A DNA stretch of 44,392 bases from Bacteroidota bacterium (lineage in GTDB: Bacteria; Bacteroidota; Bacteroidia; Bacteroidales; Prolixibacteraceae), in assembly GCA_023251455.1 (NCBI GenBank), contig JAHEYT010000047.1, positions 23,535 through 67,926 on the forward strand, written 5' to 3'. The first letter of the stretch is position 1, and each line of letters starts with the position of its first letter. Below, piece after piece: positions 14,915 through 23,948 of this stretch. A program made the translations under genes and the position numbers. The notes beneath the pieces were generated by a model, which saw only the letters and a list, made by a program, of their open reading frames with translations, was not told the DNA's origin and did not search any database.

Positions 14915-17032
14915 TTACTCATTCTTAATTTCCATTCCCAAATGATAGAAAACAAACGACCAAACATCGGTATATTCTTCAATCACTTTGGCCGTTGGTT
15001 TTCCGGCTCCGTGACCAGCTTTGCTATCGATGCGAACCAAAAGGGGCAATTTGTTTCCTGCGCCATATTCCTGAAGCCGGGCCATGTATTTAAATGTGTG
15101 TGCCGGAACCACGCGGTCGTCATGATCGGCTGTGGTTGCCAGAACTGCCGGATAGGCGACTCCTTTTTTAATGGTATGATATGGTGAGTAATTGTACAGG
15201 TATTTAAACATCTCCTCGTTGTCTTCGCTTGTGCCGTAATCGCCTGCCCATGCCCATCCAATGGTGAATTTATGAAAACGGAGCATATCCATTACCCCAA
15301 CCTGCGGAAGCCCTACTTTAAACAATTCGGGACGTTGATTGGTAACCGCGCCTACAAGCAAACCTCCGTTTGACCCGCCCTGAATGGCTAGCTTTTCGCT
15401 GGAAGTATATTTTTGGCTGATCAGGTATTCGGCTGCTGCAATGAAATCGTCGAATACATTTTGCTTTTGCAATTTGGTTCCTGACAGATGCCATTCTTCT
15501 CCATATTCGCCACCACCGCGAAGGTTGGCAATTGCTAAAACTCCACCATTCTCCATAAATGCGATACGCGCTGCCGAAAACGAAGGTGTCAGGCTAATGT
15601 TGAACCCTCCGTAGGCATAGAGCAGTGTCGGATTTTTGCCATTTAATTCAATCCCTTTCTTGTGAACAATGAACATCGGGATTTTGGTGCCGTCTTTACT
15701 GGCGTAAAACACCTGGTTCACCTCAAAATCTTCCGGATTAAATTTTACTTCAGGCCTGAAATGTAGTGATGATTGGTTGGTTGCAAAATCGTATTTGTAA
15801 ACTTCGCCCGGAGTATTGAATGAGGTGTAACTAAAGAACGCCATGGAGTCAGCTTTCTTTCCTGAAAAAGCGCTCACGGTGCCAATTCCAGGAAGCTTAA
15901 TTTCCTGATCAAGCACACCCTCGTACGAATAAAGTTCTGTTTTGCTACGGGCATCAGTCATGTAATTAACCACCAGTTTTCCGGCAATCATGCTAACCGA
16001 TTCCATCACATCTTTTTTCTCAGGAATAACATCCACCCAGTTCTTTTCCTCCGGATGATTGGTATTGATTTTTACCAGTCGGTATTTGGGAGCTTTGTAA
16101 TTGGTTCGCACATAAAGATCGTCGCCAATGTTGTCAACCGGATTGAATTCAGATTCATAGGTATCCAACAAATTGATGAATGTGCTGTTCTTTTTGCTGA
16201 GATCTTTGAAGTCGAGTGCGTTGCCGTTTGTCCCGATGCTTTTTGAAATCAGCAGGAAGCGTTTGTCTTCTGTCAGACCTGCACCAAACATGAGTTTCGG
16301 GTTTTTCGTGTCATTTACGATCAGCTGGTCAGTCGATTGATCGGTTCCCAATTTGTGAAAATAAACTTTCTGAAATTCGTTGGCTTTTGATAATTCGCTT
16401 CCGGCTTCCGGTTTGTCGTAGGCGCTGTAGTAAAATCCGTTGTTGCACCAGCTCACACCAGAAAACTTAACCCATAAAATGTGGTCAGGAAGCGTTTCTC
16501 CGCTTTCGATATTCTTTACAAATATCTCGTTCCAGTCCGATCCTGATTTAGCAACCTGATAGATGAGGTATTTGCCATCATTGGAAACTTCGGCGCTGGT
16601 AAGTGCCGCAGTTCCGTCAGTTGATAAGGTATTTGGATCGAGCAACACTTTCGGCTCGGTGGAAAGGTCGGTGGTTGTGTAAAGTACACTTTGATTCTGG
16701 AGACCATTATTTTTAAAAAAGAAAAATTTCCCAGCTTCTTTAAATGGAGTTCCGTATTTCGGGTAATCCCACAATTCAGTCAGGCGGGTTTTGAGCTGTT
16801 CACGGTTGGGCAGCTTTGCGAGATAGTCGAAAGTCAACTTGTTCTCAGTTTTCACCCAATCGGCAGTCTCCGCCGAATTATCGTCTTCGAGCCAGCGGTA
16901 AGGATCTTCAACTTCGGTTCCGAAATAAGTATCTTTTACGTCACCTTTTTTTGTTGGTGGATACTGGATTGGTTTTTCAGAGCAAGACATCATAAACGAC
17001 AGTGCTAAAAAGGAAATAATAACTCGTTTCAT
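14915..17032 (-). CDS. Prolyl oligopeptidase (peptidase family S9), lipoprotein form
   Basis: A 705-residue serine peptidase that cleaves after proline in peptides. Starting at 17032 gives MKRVIISFLALSFMMSCSEKP, a lipoprotein signal; an ATG at 17098 would put 22 polar residues in front and is unlikely. A seven-bladed propeller domain (from YFGTEVEDPYRWLEDDNSAETADWV through about 430) precedes the alpha/beta hydrolase domain. The nucleophile is in QGGSNGG (Ser554, the same number as in the porcine enzyme), the Asp in ADHDDRVVPAH and the His in KAGHGAG (His674). With this signal the enzyme should be periplasmic or membrane bound. It has its own terminator and no operon partner. Confidence 0.93.
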   Translation of the reverse strand: MKRVIISFLALSFMMSCSEKPIQYPPTKKGDVKDTYFGTEVEDPYRWLEDDNSAETADWVKTENKLTFDYLAKLPNREQLKTRLTELWDYPKYGTPFKEAGKFFFFKNNGLQNQSVLYTTTDLSTEPKVLLDPNTLSTDGTAALTSAEVSNDGKYLIYQVAKSGSDWNEIFVKNIESGETLPDHILWVKFSGVSWCNNGFYYSAYDKPEAGSELSKANEFQKVYFHKLGTDQSTDQLIVNDTKNPKLMFGAGLTEDKRFLLISKSIGTNGNALDFKDLSKKNSTFINLLDTYESEFNPVDNIGDDLYVRTNYKAPKYRLVKINTNHPEEKNWVDVIPEKKDVMESVSMIAGKLVVNYMTDARSKTELYSYEGVLDQEIKLPGIGTVSAFSGKKADSMAFFSYTSFNTPGEVYKYDFATNQSSLHFRPEVKFNPEDFEVNQVFYASKDGTKIPMFIVHKKGIELNGKNPTLLYAYGGFNISLTPSFSAARIAFMENGGVLAIANLRGGGEYGEEWHLSGTKLQKQNVFDDFIAAAEYLISQKYTSSEKLAIQGGSNGGLLVGAVTNQRPELFKVGLPQVGVMDMLRFHKFTIGWAWAGDYGTSEDNEEMFKYLYNYSPYHTIKKGVAYPAVLATTADHDDRVVPAHTFKYMARLQEYGAGNKLPLLVRIDSKAGHGAGKPTAKVIEEYTDVWSFVFYHLGMEIKNE

Positions 17033-17131
17033 AAAATATGATTTGGTTGTAAATATACTGTTTGTGGGAAACAAAATTCTATCTGTATCTGTTTTCATAT
17101 TTTAATTACATCCTTAATTCCTGAATATGCC

Positions 17132-17524
17132 ATGAACGATCAACAGTTGTTTTATCAACAAAAGCTACAATTCGAGATGGATTCCTGGGATTTATCTGTA
17201 GCATTATCTAGTGGGACCAAAATTCTGGTGATTGATGCCAGATCTGCGGAGGCTTATCAAAAAGAGCATATTCCGGGATCGATTAACATTCCTCATCGGA
17301 CAATGACAGAATCTTCAATATCTCATCTGGACAAGGAAGCATTGGTTGTTACCTATTGTGATGGGATAGGCTGCAATGCATCAACCAAAGGAGCCTTGAA
17401 TATGGTGAACCAGGGATTTAAGGTGAAGGAATTAATTGGTGGACTTGATTGGTGGAAACGAGATGGGCACCAAACAGAACGTGCAGGCTCTTCAGGTAAA
17501 GACCCAATTGCTTGCGGTTGTTGA
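17132..17524 (+). CDS. Rhodanese-like domain protein
   Basis: A 130-residue single-domain sulfurtransferase-like protein. It shows the CH2A motif VIDARSAEAYQKEHIPGSINIPH and the active-site loop CDGIGCNAST with Cys76 in the position of the persulfide-carrying cysteine; a second Cys lies in the loop. A typical GGLDWWKRDGH follows. No signal peptide is present, so it is cytoplasmic. It is divergent from the peptidase gene and shares a two-way terminator with pnp. The C-terminal CGC tail is unusual and may bind metal or carry sulfur. Family is sure, acceptor unknown. Confidence 0.88.
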   Translation: MNDQQLFYQQKLQFEMDSWDLSVALSSGTKILVIDARSAEAYQKEHIPGSINIPHRTMTESSISHLDKEALVVTYCDGIGCNASTKGALNMVNQGFKVKELIGGLDWWKRDGHQTERAGSSGKDPIACGC

Positions 17525-17553
17525 TGAAATTTGTCTACACATATATTATAAAT

Positions 17554-17580
17554 AAAAATGCCCGACTAGCGGGCATTTTT
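17554..17580. terminator. Two-way terminator between the rhodanese gene and pnp
   Basis: AAAAATGCCCG (17554-17564) pairs with CGGGCATTTTT (17570-17580) around ACTAG. The A and T runs at both ends let it work in either direction, for the rhodanese gene rightward and pnp leftward. Confidence 0.85.
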
Positions 17581-17606
17581 ATTTATCTGTGATATTTTAG
17601 TTCTGA

Positions 17607-19880
17607 TTATCGGCGATCACCACCACCGCGGTTATCACGGCGATCACCACCACGATTGTCGCGACGGTCTCCACCACCACGGTGGTCATCACGACGTGGA
17701 GGACGGTCATCGTTGCTGCGTTCTGGTCTTTCCGGACGGTCTGGCATTCCTTCTGGTTTTGGAAGCAATACACGGCGAGATAATTTCATCTTGCCATCGC
17801 GGTCCATATCCAAAAGTTTCACCTCAATTTCCTGACCTTCCTGAAGTTCTTCTTCAACCGTTTGTAAACGGTTCCAGCTGATTTCAGAAATGTGCAGTAA
17901 ACCTTCTTTTCCCGGCATGATTTCAACAAAGGCACCAAACGAGGTGATCGATTTTACTTTTCCTTTGTAGATTTCGCCTTTTTCAGGAATAGCTACAATC
18001 ATTTTGATGCGGGCAACGGCAGCTTCGAGTGATTCTTTGTTCACGCTTGAAATCTGAACGTAACCGATGTCATCGCGTTCTTCAATCGAAATAACGGTTT
18101 TGGTTTCTTCCTGAAGTTTCTGAATGTTCTTTCCACCAGGGCCGATGATTGGTCCGATGAATTCTTTAGGAACCTGGATGATTACCACACGTGGAACGTT
18201 TGGTTTGTAATCTTCGCGTGGTTCAGAAATCACTTTCAGAATTTCGCCCAGGATGTGTTCGCGACCTTGTTTAGCCTGAAGCAATGCCTGAGAAAGAATT
18301 TCGTATGACAAACCACCAACTTTTATGTCCATCTGGGTAGCAGTAATCCCTTTTGAGGTACCTGTTACCTTGAAGTCCATATCGCCCAGGTGATCTTCGT
18401 CGCCCAGAATATCTGAAAGTACAGCAAATTTATTGTTAGCAGGATCGGTAATCAAACCCATAGCGATACCAGAAACCGGACGTTTCATTTTCACACCGGC
18501 ATCCAACATACACATGGTTCCGGCACAAACAGTAGCCATTGATGAAGAACCGTTTGATTCAAGAATGTCAGAGACCACACGAACAACGTATGGGAAATCT
18601 TCAGGAATCATTTTTTTCAATGCACGTAAAGCCAGGTTTCCGTGACCGATTTCGCGACGGCCAACTCCACGTGGCACTTTAGCTTCGCCAACAGAGAATG
18701 GAGGGAAGTTATAGTGTAACAAGAATTTTTCAACTCCCTGGTAAGTTACGCTGTCGATTTTCTTTTCGTCCATCTTTGTTCCCAAAGTGATCGATGAAAG
18801 CGACTGAGTTTCACCACGAGTGAAAATGGCTGATCCGTGTGATCCCGGAAGATAGTTCACTTCTCCCCAAATCGGACGGATCTGAGTTGTTGTGCGACCA
18901 TCCAAACGGACTCCTTCGTCCAGAATCATGCGGCGCATGGCTTCTTTCTCAACGTCGTGGTAATATTTTTTGATCAGTTTGATGTTTGTTCCAAGATCGA
19001 TTTCGGTATTTTCAGCATTGGCTGTTTTGTATTCCGAAATGTATTCTTCAACGATGGCATGAAAACCTTCGATACGAAGCGCTTTGTCGTTGATGCGCTG
19101 AGTTGCCAAAGCATAACAAGCAGGATAAAGATCTTCGAAAACTTTAGTTTTAAGATCGGCATCGTTTACTTCGTGGCAATAAGTACGTTTAGTTTTTCCA
19201 ACCAAAGCGGCCAGTTCTTCCTGAGCTTTACATTGAATTTTGATGGCATCGTGAGCGATCTTAATGGCTTCGAGCATTTCTTCTTCAGAAACTTCGTCCA
19301 TTTCGCCTTCAACCATCATGATGTTGTCGTACGAAGCGCCAACCATAATGTCGAGATCAGCTTTTTTTAGCTGCGAAAGGGTAGGATTCACAATAAATTT
19401 TCCGTCGATACGAGCAACGCGAACTTCAGAAATTGGAGTTTCAAATGGAATATCAGAAACGGCAATAGCAGCAGAAGCGGCAAGTCCGGCCAATGAATCG
19501 GCCATTACTTCAGAATCTGATGAAATCAGCGAAACCATCATGGCAGTTTCAGCATGAAAATCAGCAGGGAACAGCGGACGCAAAGCGCGGTCCACTAAGC
19601 GGCCAATCAGTACTTCTTCGTCAGAAGGACGTGATTCGCGTTTAAGAAATCCACCGGGGAAACGACCGGCAGCGGCAAATTTTTCACGGTAATCAACCGA
19701 AAGTGGCATGAAATCCACGTCTTCTTTTGCGTCTTGTGCAGCCACAACGGTTGCCAATAACATTGTGTCACCCATTTTAACAACTACCGCACCGTCGGCT
19801 TGTTTAGCTAAACGGCCTGTTTCAATGGTAATGGTGCGGCCATCCCCAAGGTCAATTGTTTTAATAATTGCTTGATTCAT
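17607..19880 (-). CDS. pnp: Polyribonucleotide nucleotidyltransferase (PNPase)
   Basis: A 757-residue 3'-to-5' phosphorolytic exoribonuclease that degrades mRNA and acts as a trimer. Domains in order: first RNase PH (about 12-145, with [26 protein letters not shown]), a helical linker, second RNase PH (about 320-540, with the catalytic aspartates in [15 protein letters not shown]), KH (about 560-620, [16 protein letters not shown]) and S1 (about 630-700, [29 protein letters not shown]). After S1 comes an Arg/Gly/Asp-rich tail of about 45 residues with repeats of RRDNRGG, which could add RNA binding. rpsO lies upstream in the same direction, the classic rpsO-pnp order. Confidence 0.97.
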   Translation of the reverse strand: MNQAIIKTIDLGDGRTITIETGRLAKQADGAVVVKMGDTMLLATVVAAQDAKEDVDFMPLSVDYREKFAAAGRFPGGFLKRESRPSDEEVLIGRLVDRALRPLFPADFHAETAMMVSLISSDSEVMADSLAGLAASAAIAVSDIPFETPISEVRVARIDGKFIVNPTLSQLKKADLDIMVGASYDNIMMVEGEMDEVSEEEMLEAIKIAHDAIKIQCKAQEELAALVGKTKRTYCHEVNDADLKTKVFEDLYPACYALATQRINDKALRIEGFHAIVEEYISEYKTANAENTEIDLGTNIKLIKKYYHDVEKEAMRRMILDEGVRLDGRTTTQIRPIWGEVNYLPGSHGSAIFTRGETQSLSSITLGTKMDEKKIDSVTYQGVEKFLLHYNFPPFSVGEAKVPRGVGRREIGHGNLALRALKKMIPEDFPYVVRVVSDILESNGSSSMATVCAGTMCMLDAGVKMKRPVSGIAMGLITDPANNKFAVLSDILGDEDHLGDMDFKVTGTSKGITATQMDIKVGGLSYEILSQALLQAKQGREHILGEILKVISEPREDYKPNVPRVVIIQVPKEFIGPIIGPGGKNIQKLQEETKTVISIEERDDIGYVQISSVNKESLEAAVARIKMIVAIPEKGEIYKGKVKSITSFGAFVEIMPGKEGLLHISEISWNRLQTVEEELQEGQEIEVKLLDMDRDGKMKLSRRVLLPKPEGMPDRPERPERSNDDRPPRRDDHRGGGDRRDNRGGDRRDNRGGGDRR

Positions 19881-19977
19881 AATTTTTTCAAATAAATAAA
19901 ATTTTTACAAGGTACTACAAATGGGCGTGGTGGGGTATTTTTATTCAGAAAAAACGAGTTTGCTGAAGTTTGCCGTT

Positions 19978-20000
19978 AAAACATGGTACCTACATGTTTT
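19978..20000 (-). other. Second hairpin in the rpsO-pnp spacer
   Basis: AAAACATG (19978-19985) and CATGTTTT (19993-20000) are perfect complements around a seven-base loop. It lies in the pnp leader, about 100 bases before the start codon. In Enterobacteria a leader hairpin cut by RNase III mediates PNPase autocontrol; that comparison is an inference. Confidence 0.4.
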
Positions 20001-20020
20001 AATAAGGCGTATAAAAATAA

Positions 20021-20048
20021 GAAAAGGCAATAAAAATATTGCCTTTTC
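20021..20048 (-). terminator. rpsO terminator
   Basis: GAAAAGGCAAT (20021-20031) pairs with ATTGCCTTTTC (20038-20048). On the minus strand the 3' side runs into TTATTTTTAT. It follows the rpsO stop codon by nine bases. Confidence 0.75.
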
Positions 20049-20057
20049 AGTGATAAA

Positions 20058-20327
20058 TTATCGACGTAAGTTAAGGTCTTTGATAATTGCACGGTAACGA
20101 GCGATGTCTTTTTTCTTTAAATAATCAAGAAGACTACGACGTTTACCTACCAGGGTGATCAAAGCACGCTGAGTGCTGAAATCTTTTTTGTTTAACTTCA
20201 GGTGCTCGGTCAGGTGGCTGATGCGGAATGAAAATAACGCAATCTGAGCTTCTGATGATCCTGTGTTTGTTGCTGTTTCTCCGTATTTTTCGAAGAACTC
20301 AATTTTCTTTTCAGATGATAAATACAT
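20058..20327 (-). CDS. rpsO: 30S ribosomal protein S15
   Basis: An 89-residue primary binding protein of the small ribosomal subunit, contacting 16S rRNA and bridge B4. The whole length aligns with S15: GETATNTGSSEAQIALFSFRISHLTEHLKLNKKDF, then RALITLVGKRRSLLDYLKKKDIARYRAIIKDLNLRR. Length is exactly normal. It is followed by a hairpin terminator and then pnp. An unusually good promoter (CTTG-N19-TATTTTTG) lies upstream, leaving a leader of about 80 bases where autoregulation is possible. Confidence 0.97.
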   Translation of the reverse strand: MYLSSEKKIEFFEKYGETATNTGSSEAQIALFSFRISHLTEHLKLNKKDFSTQRALITLVGKRRSLLDYLKKKDIARYRAIIKDLNLRR

Positions 20328-20414
20328 GTAACGTTTTTTAAATTGTTGTACAATGTTTAAGCAGCAGCATCGCTTTCAATAACAACCGCTTAAAATTAAT
20401 TTTTAAAAGCTGCG

Positions 20415-20445
20415 CAAAAATAATCAAATATCTTTGAAATTCAAG
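20415..20445 (-). promoter_or_regulatory. rpsO promoter
   Basis: On the minus strand CTTG (20445-20442), a 19-base spacer and TATTTTTG (20422-20415) match the Bacteroidota primary sigma consensus well. Transcription would start near 20408. Confidence 0.6.
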
Positions 20446-20461
20446 AGGGTACCGAATTAAA

Positions 20462-21805
20462 TTATGGAACGATCACTTTATTTATAACGTGTACTACCCC
20501 GTTTTTGCCCTGAACATCAGCTTTCGTAACATTTACTGATCCGTCAATAGTTACTCCATTGCTGCCCACAATTACATTAAGCGACTTTTTTGAATTTAAT
20601 GTAGGTACTGATCCTGAGGTCAAACTGCCTGATTGTAAGTTTCCGCTTACCACATGAGCTAAAAGTATTGGGATCAAAGCCTCTTTGCTAAGTGCATCAA
20701 TTCCACTTACTCCCAATGTTTTAAATAAGGCTGCAAAGGCATCGTTAGTTGGTGCGAATACAGTGAAAGGGCCGGCTCCAGATAAAGTTACAGCTAAATC
20801 AGCCTTAACTACTGCAAGGACAAGAGTGCTGAAACTACTATTTTGCTGAGCAATTTCAACAACTGTTGGTGGCAACAGAACCTTATCAATTACATGAACA
20901 ATACCATTTGTCCCTACAACATCAGTAGCAATTACATTCACTGTATTGTTAAGTTTAACTCCTCCAGTAACACTTAACTGCAACGATACGGTTTTGCCAA
21001 ATGCGGTGCTAAGCGTTGGCACATAACCAGCAGCGACTGCAGTTGAAGGCACATAACCGTTAACAACGTGATAGAGAAGGATCGGCGACAAGGTAGCTGC
21101 CGAAAGGTCATTTAATGTTGCTCCCAGTGCTTTAAGTAATGCAGCGAAAGCGTCGTTGGTAGGGGCAAAAACAGTGTATGTTTTTGTGTCATCGTCTAAA
21201 GCGGCTACAAGGCTTGCTTTAGATAGTGCTGCTACAAGTGAACTAAATGATGAATTGGCTACTGCATGATCGGCTATACTCATTGGTAAAAGCACCTTAT
21301 CAATCACATGAATTACACCGTTATCGGCCATAACATCCGTTTGCGTGATTTTTGAACGTCCATTTATTTTAGTGGCAGTCATATCGACATACAATGAAAG
21401 TTTTGATCCTTCAGCCGGCCCGGTGGCCAATGATGAGTAATAGCCCGATGTAATTTGCATGGCTGTTGATTTTCCGGATTTAACATGGTAAAGTAAAACT
21501 TTAGTGAGCGTTTCAACCGGAATATCATTCAATGATGCAACTTTCAATTCAGTAAGAAGTGCTGCAAATGCTGCATTGGTAGGTGCAAAAACAGTTAAGT
21601 CGGATGCTGGATTTGCAAGTTCATCGTCTAAGCCTGCTCTTTTTAAAGCCAATACCAAAGTTGAAAAATCAGGATTGGAGGCTGCAATGCCTGTAATTGT
21701 TTTATCACTCATTGCCGATTCGGTAACATCATCCTCACAACTGACAAAACTAAACGAGCTAATTAAAAGAAATACGAACGTAAATAATTTGAATGAATTT
21801 TTCAT
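20462..21805 (-). CDS. Lipoprotein with three fasciclin (FAS1) domains
   Basis: A 447-residue exported protein. The signal peptide ends in a lipobox (SSFSFVSCEDD, Cys about 24). Three FAS1 domains follow, about residues 37-172, 175-310 and 313-447. Each has the H1 motif (TVFAPTNAAFAALL, TVFAPTNDAFAALLKALG, TVFAPTNDAFAALFKTLG) and the H2-type end (GVIHVIDKVLLP, GIVHVIDKVLLP, GVVHVINKVIVP). FAS1 domains mediate weak adhesion to proteins or polysaccharides, so this is likely a surface adhesin or matrix protein. The three domains are similar enough to suggest internal duplication. It is a single gene downstream of, but separated by a terminator from, the SusCD locus. Confidence 0.9.
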   Translation of the reverse strand: MKNSFKLFTFVFLLISSFSFVSCEDDVTESAMSDKTITGIAASNPDFSTLVLALKRAGLDDELANPASDLTVFAPTNAAFAALLTELKVASLNDIPVETLTKVLLYHVKSGKSTAMQITSGYYSSLATGPAEGSKLSLYVDMTATKINGRSKITQTDVMADNGVIHVIDKVLLPMSIADHAVANSSFSSLVAALSKASLVAALDDDTKTYTVFAPTNDAFAALLKALGATLNDLSAATLSPILLYHVVNGYVPSTAVAAGYVPTLSTAFGKTVSLQLSVTGGVKLNNTVNVIATDVVGTNGIVHVIDKVLLPPTVVEIAQQNSSFSTLVLAVVKADLAVTLSGAGPFTVFAPTNDAFAALFKTLGVSGIDALSKEALIPILLAHVVSGNLQSGSLTSGSVPTLNSKKSLNVIVGSNGVTIDGSVNVTKADVQGKNGVVHVINKVIVP

Positions 21806-21869
21806 GGCTAAAAAATTTAGATTGTTTTAAATGTTTTAAATTCAATCTATAAACGATTATTCTTTTATT

Positions 21870-21903
21870 TTTGTTTAAAGAATTAATATAATTCTTAAAC
21901 AAA
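21870..21903. promoter_or_regulatory. Inverted repeat upstream of the FAS1 gene
   Basis: TTTGTTTAAAGAATTA and TAATTCTTAAACAAA form 15-base arms with one bulged A. The element lies about 65-100 bases before the start codon, with no T run, so it could be an operator or a leader hairpin. Confidence 0.35.
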
Positions 21904-21983
21904 AACTGTTGTTCGTTTATCAAGTGTTTGATTTGCAGATTATTCAGCTAATAAAAATATTTTTCTAATTTTAGATATAGGAA

Positions 21984-22022
21984 AAAGAAAGGGCTGTAAG
22001 TCAATTGACTTACAGCCCTTTC
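21984..22022 (-). terminator. Terminator of the susC-susD operon
   Basis: Bases 21988-22021 are a perfect 34-base palindrome (arm AAAGGGCTGTAAGTCAA), folding into a 15- to 16-bp stem. On the minus strand it is followed by CTTTTTCC. It stands 22 bases after the susD stop codon. Confidence 0.85.
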
Positions 22023-22043
22023 GGCAAATAATTATTCCTGATA

Positions 22044-23927
22044 TTAATTATCCTCTTCTGCCGGAATTGAAGTTAGTGCCGGTACGTTTAATGCAAAACC
22101 GTCGTAACCAAAATTCTGATTAATTCTTCCCTTGGTATTCGTACTGATAGAAGCCTGAGGTATTGGCCACAGCACATGGTATGGACTCATGGTGTATTGT
22201 TGGCCATTGTTTGCCTTTACTCCTTTATTATAGAAATCGGTGTATTCCATAATCCGGTCGTAATAGAAATTTTTAGTTCCGAAACTGGTTGCAGTATAGG
22301 CGTTGCCTCTGTATGATTTTCCGGTTTGAGCAAACAAAAATGCGATACGGTTTAATTCTGTTTTCCGTGGTTCTTCCCAGTACAATTCACGGGCACGTTC
22401 GTCCAGAATGGTCCCAATGTCGAATTTGCTGGCATCGGTGTAAGGTGCGGCTCCAGCGCGTGTATGTACTTTGTTCACATCAGCCATGGCATTCACAATG
22501 TCGCCTTTCCACCAGTAAGCTTCGGCACGTAGCAAATAGGTTTCGGCTAAACGGAAAACGTACCAGTCGTACGAACCTCCTCTGGGTTGAGTCGCTCTTG
22601 GATCAGGATTGTAAATTTTATAATGAGGCCAGCCAAACCAGTTACGGATGGTGTCGGTAGTTAAAACTTTATTGTTAGCATCTCTCATTTGTAATGGTTT
22701 GCCGTAAAAAGCACTCTTCCCTTTCAGGTTTGGATGGTTGTAAACCAGATCTTCCATATTCATCCAGTTATACTTTTTATGACGAAGATCGTTTGGGTCG
22801 TCCCAAATCTTTTTGGTGTGGTAAGAAGTTCCGCGTGCGCGGCCAATTCCACGTCCAAAAGTTTTAACCTGATCAATTTCCTGATTGGCAAGGTCGGAAG
22901 TCCCAGGTGCAAAACCATCAGGTGTGTACAACATGTTTGAGTTGGAAACTCCCCAGAATGGAACTGCCTGGCGCATGACCTGTAAATCTTCACGCGAGTC
23001 AACGAGCTCTTCACGTGAAAGGACCATAAATAATACTTCTTTATTGGCTGCAATGGCTTTGTTTTGCCACCAATGTAAACGGGAAACCACATCGCTGCGA
23101 ACAACACCCAAATTAGTAAGATAAGCACCATCTTCCTTTGGAATACTTCCAAAAGCTGAAGTCATTAAACTATAGGCACCACCATCAATAACTGCACTTG
23201 CCGAAGCAATGGCTTTGTCGAATTCACCCAATGCCAGATTGATTTTGGTGAGCAGATGACCTGCTGCCCCTTTAGTTACCCGGCCACGGTCAACATTATC
23301 GAGGCAATTTGCAGCTGCAAATTCCATGTCTTTTTGCATTTTCTTCAGAATAACTTCCCGTTTGGTAGAATAAAAGTCAAGCTTGGGTTCTTTAACTTCT
23401 TTGCCAATAAACGGAACATCTCCAAACTGGTTGCACAGACGGTAATAACGATATGCCCGATGAAAGTAAGCAGATCCAAGAATCGCATTGCGCTCGGCCT
23501 GGCTCTTATAAGTTGCCTGATCAATTCGGTCGATTACCACATTGGCATATTTGATTCCCTTGTATTGTTCCAGCCAAAACCAACCGATTTTATTGAAGTC
23601 ACCATGGTTTAACTGAGAAGTAGGCGTGATCTGGATGTTCATATTCTGAGCTGGCCCTGGTTTGTCGGTGGTTCCTTCAACACATACTTCTGAGAAAGTC
23701 AGTTCAGTAATGATTGGAGAGCCGTCACCATACCATTCGTAGCGCATGTTGCGTTCGCAGGCGGTTAAAGCAGCGTACATCCCTTTTGCATCGACCAATG
23801 AGTTTTCAGGAGCAAAAAAGGAGAGTGGCTTGGGCTCGAGGTAGCTATCCTTGCAGCCAATTGTTCCCAGGATAAACGAAACAACCAGCAGAAGTCGGTA
23901 ATGAAATTTTATATTTGTAGTTTTCAT
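22044..23927 (-). CDS. RagB/SusD-family nutrient-binding lipoprotein
   Basis: A 627-residue surface lipoprotein that caps its SusC partner and captures the ligand. The signal peptide with lipobox is LLVVSFILGTIGCKDSYLEPKPLSFF (Cys about 25). The SusD fold shows through NVVIDRIDQATYKSQAERNAILGSAYFHRAYRYYRLCNQFGDVPFI (helical TPR-like region), DWYVFRLAETYLLRAEAYWWKGD, and the C-terminal DERARELYWEEPRKTELNR. I start at the second ATG (MKTTNIKF); an ATG three codons upstream, at 23936, is also possible. It lies about 20 bases behind susC. The ligand is not evident: no glycosidase or peptidase gene is in the operon. Confidence 0.93.
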   Translation of the reverse strand: MKTTNIKFHYRLLLVVSFILGTIGCKDSYLEPKPLSFFAPENSLVDAKGMYAALTACERNMRYEWYGDGSPIITELTFSEVCVEGTTDKPGPAQNMNIQITPTSQLNHGDFNKIGWFWLEQYKGIKYANVVIDRIDQATYKSQAERNAILGSAYFHRAYRYYRLCNQFGDVPFIGKEVKEPKLDFYSTKREVILKKMQKDMEFAAANCLDNVDRGRVTKGAAGHLLTKINLALGEFDKAIASASAVIDGGAYSLMTSAFGSIPKEDGAYLTNLGVVRSDVVSRLHWWQNKAIAANKEVLFMVLSREELVDSREDLQVMRQAVPFWGVSNSNMLYTPDGFAPGTSDLANQEIDQVKTFGRGIGRARGTSYHTKKIWDDPNDLRHKKYNWMNMEDLVYNHPNLKGKSAFYGKPLQMRDANNKVLTTDTIRNWFGWPHYKIYNPDPRATQPRGGSYDWYVFRLAETYLLRAEAYWWKGDIVNAMADVNKVHTRAGAAPYTDASKFDIGTILDERARELYWEEPRKTELNRIAFLFAQTGKSYRGNAYTATSFGTKNFYYDRIMEYTDFYNKGVKANNGQQYTMSPYHVLWPIPQASISTNTKGRINQNFGYDGFALNVPALTSIPAEEDN

Positions 23928-23948
23928 AACAATCATTCTTAAAATTTA

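Noticed and set aside
17098..17098. Upstream ATG as start of the prolyl oligopeptidase
   Set aside because: It would place 22 mostly polar residues before a good lipoprotein signal peptide; the ATG at 17032 is the better start.
17620..17735. Simple-sequence repeat as an independent element
   Set aside because: The CACC/CGG-rich low-complexity stretch is the coding sequence of the PNPase Arg/Gly tail.
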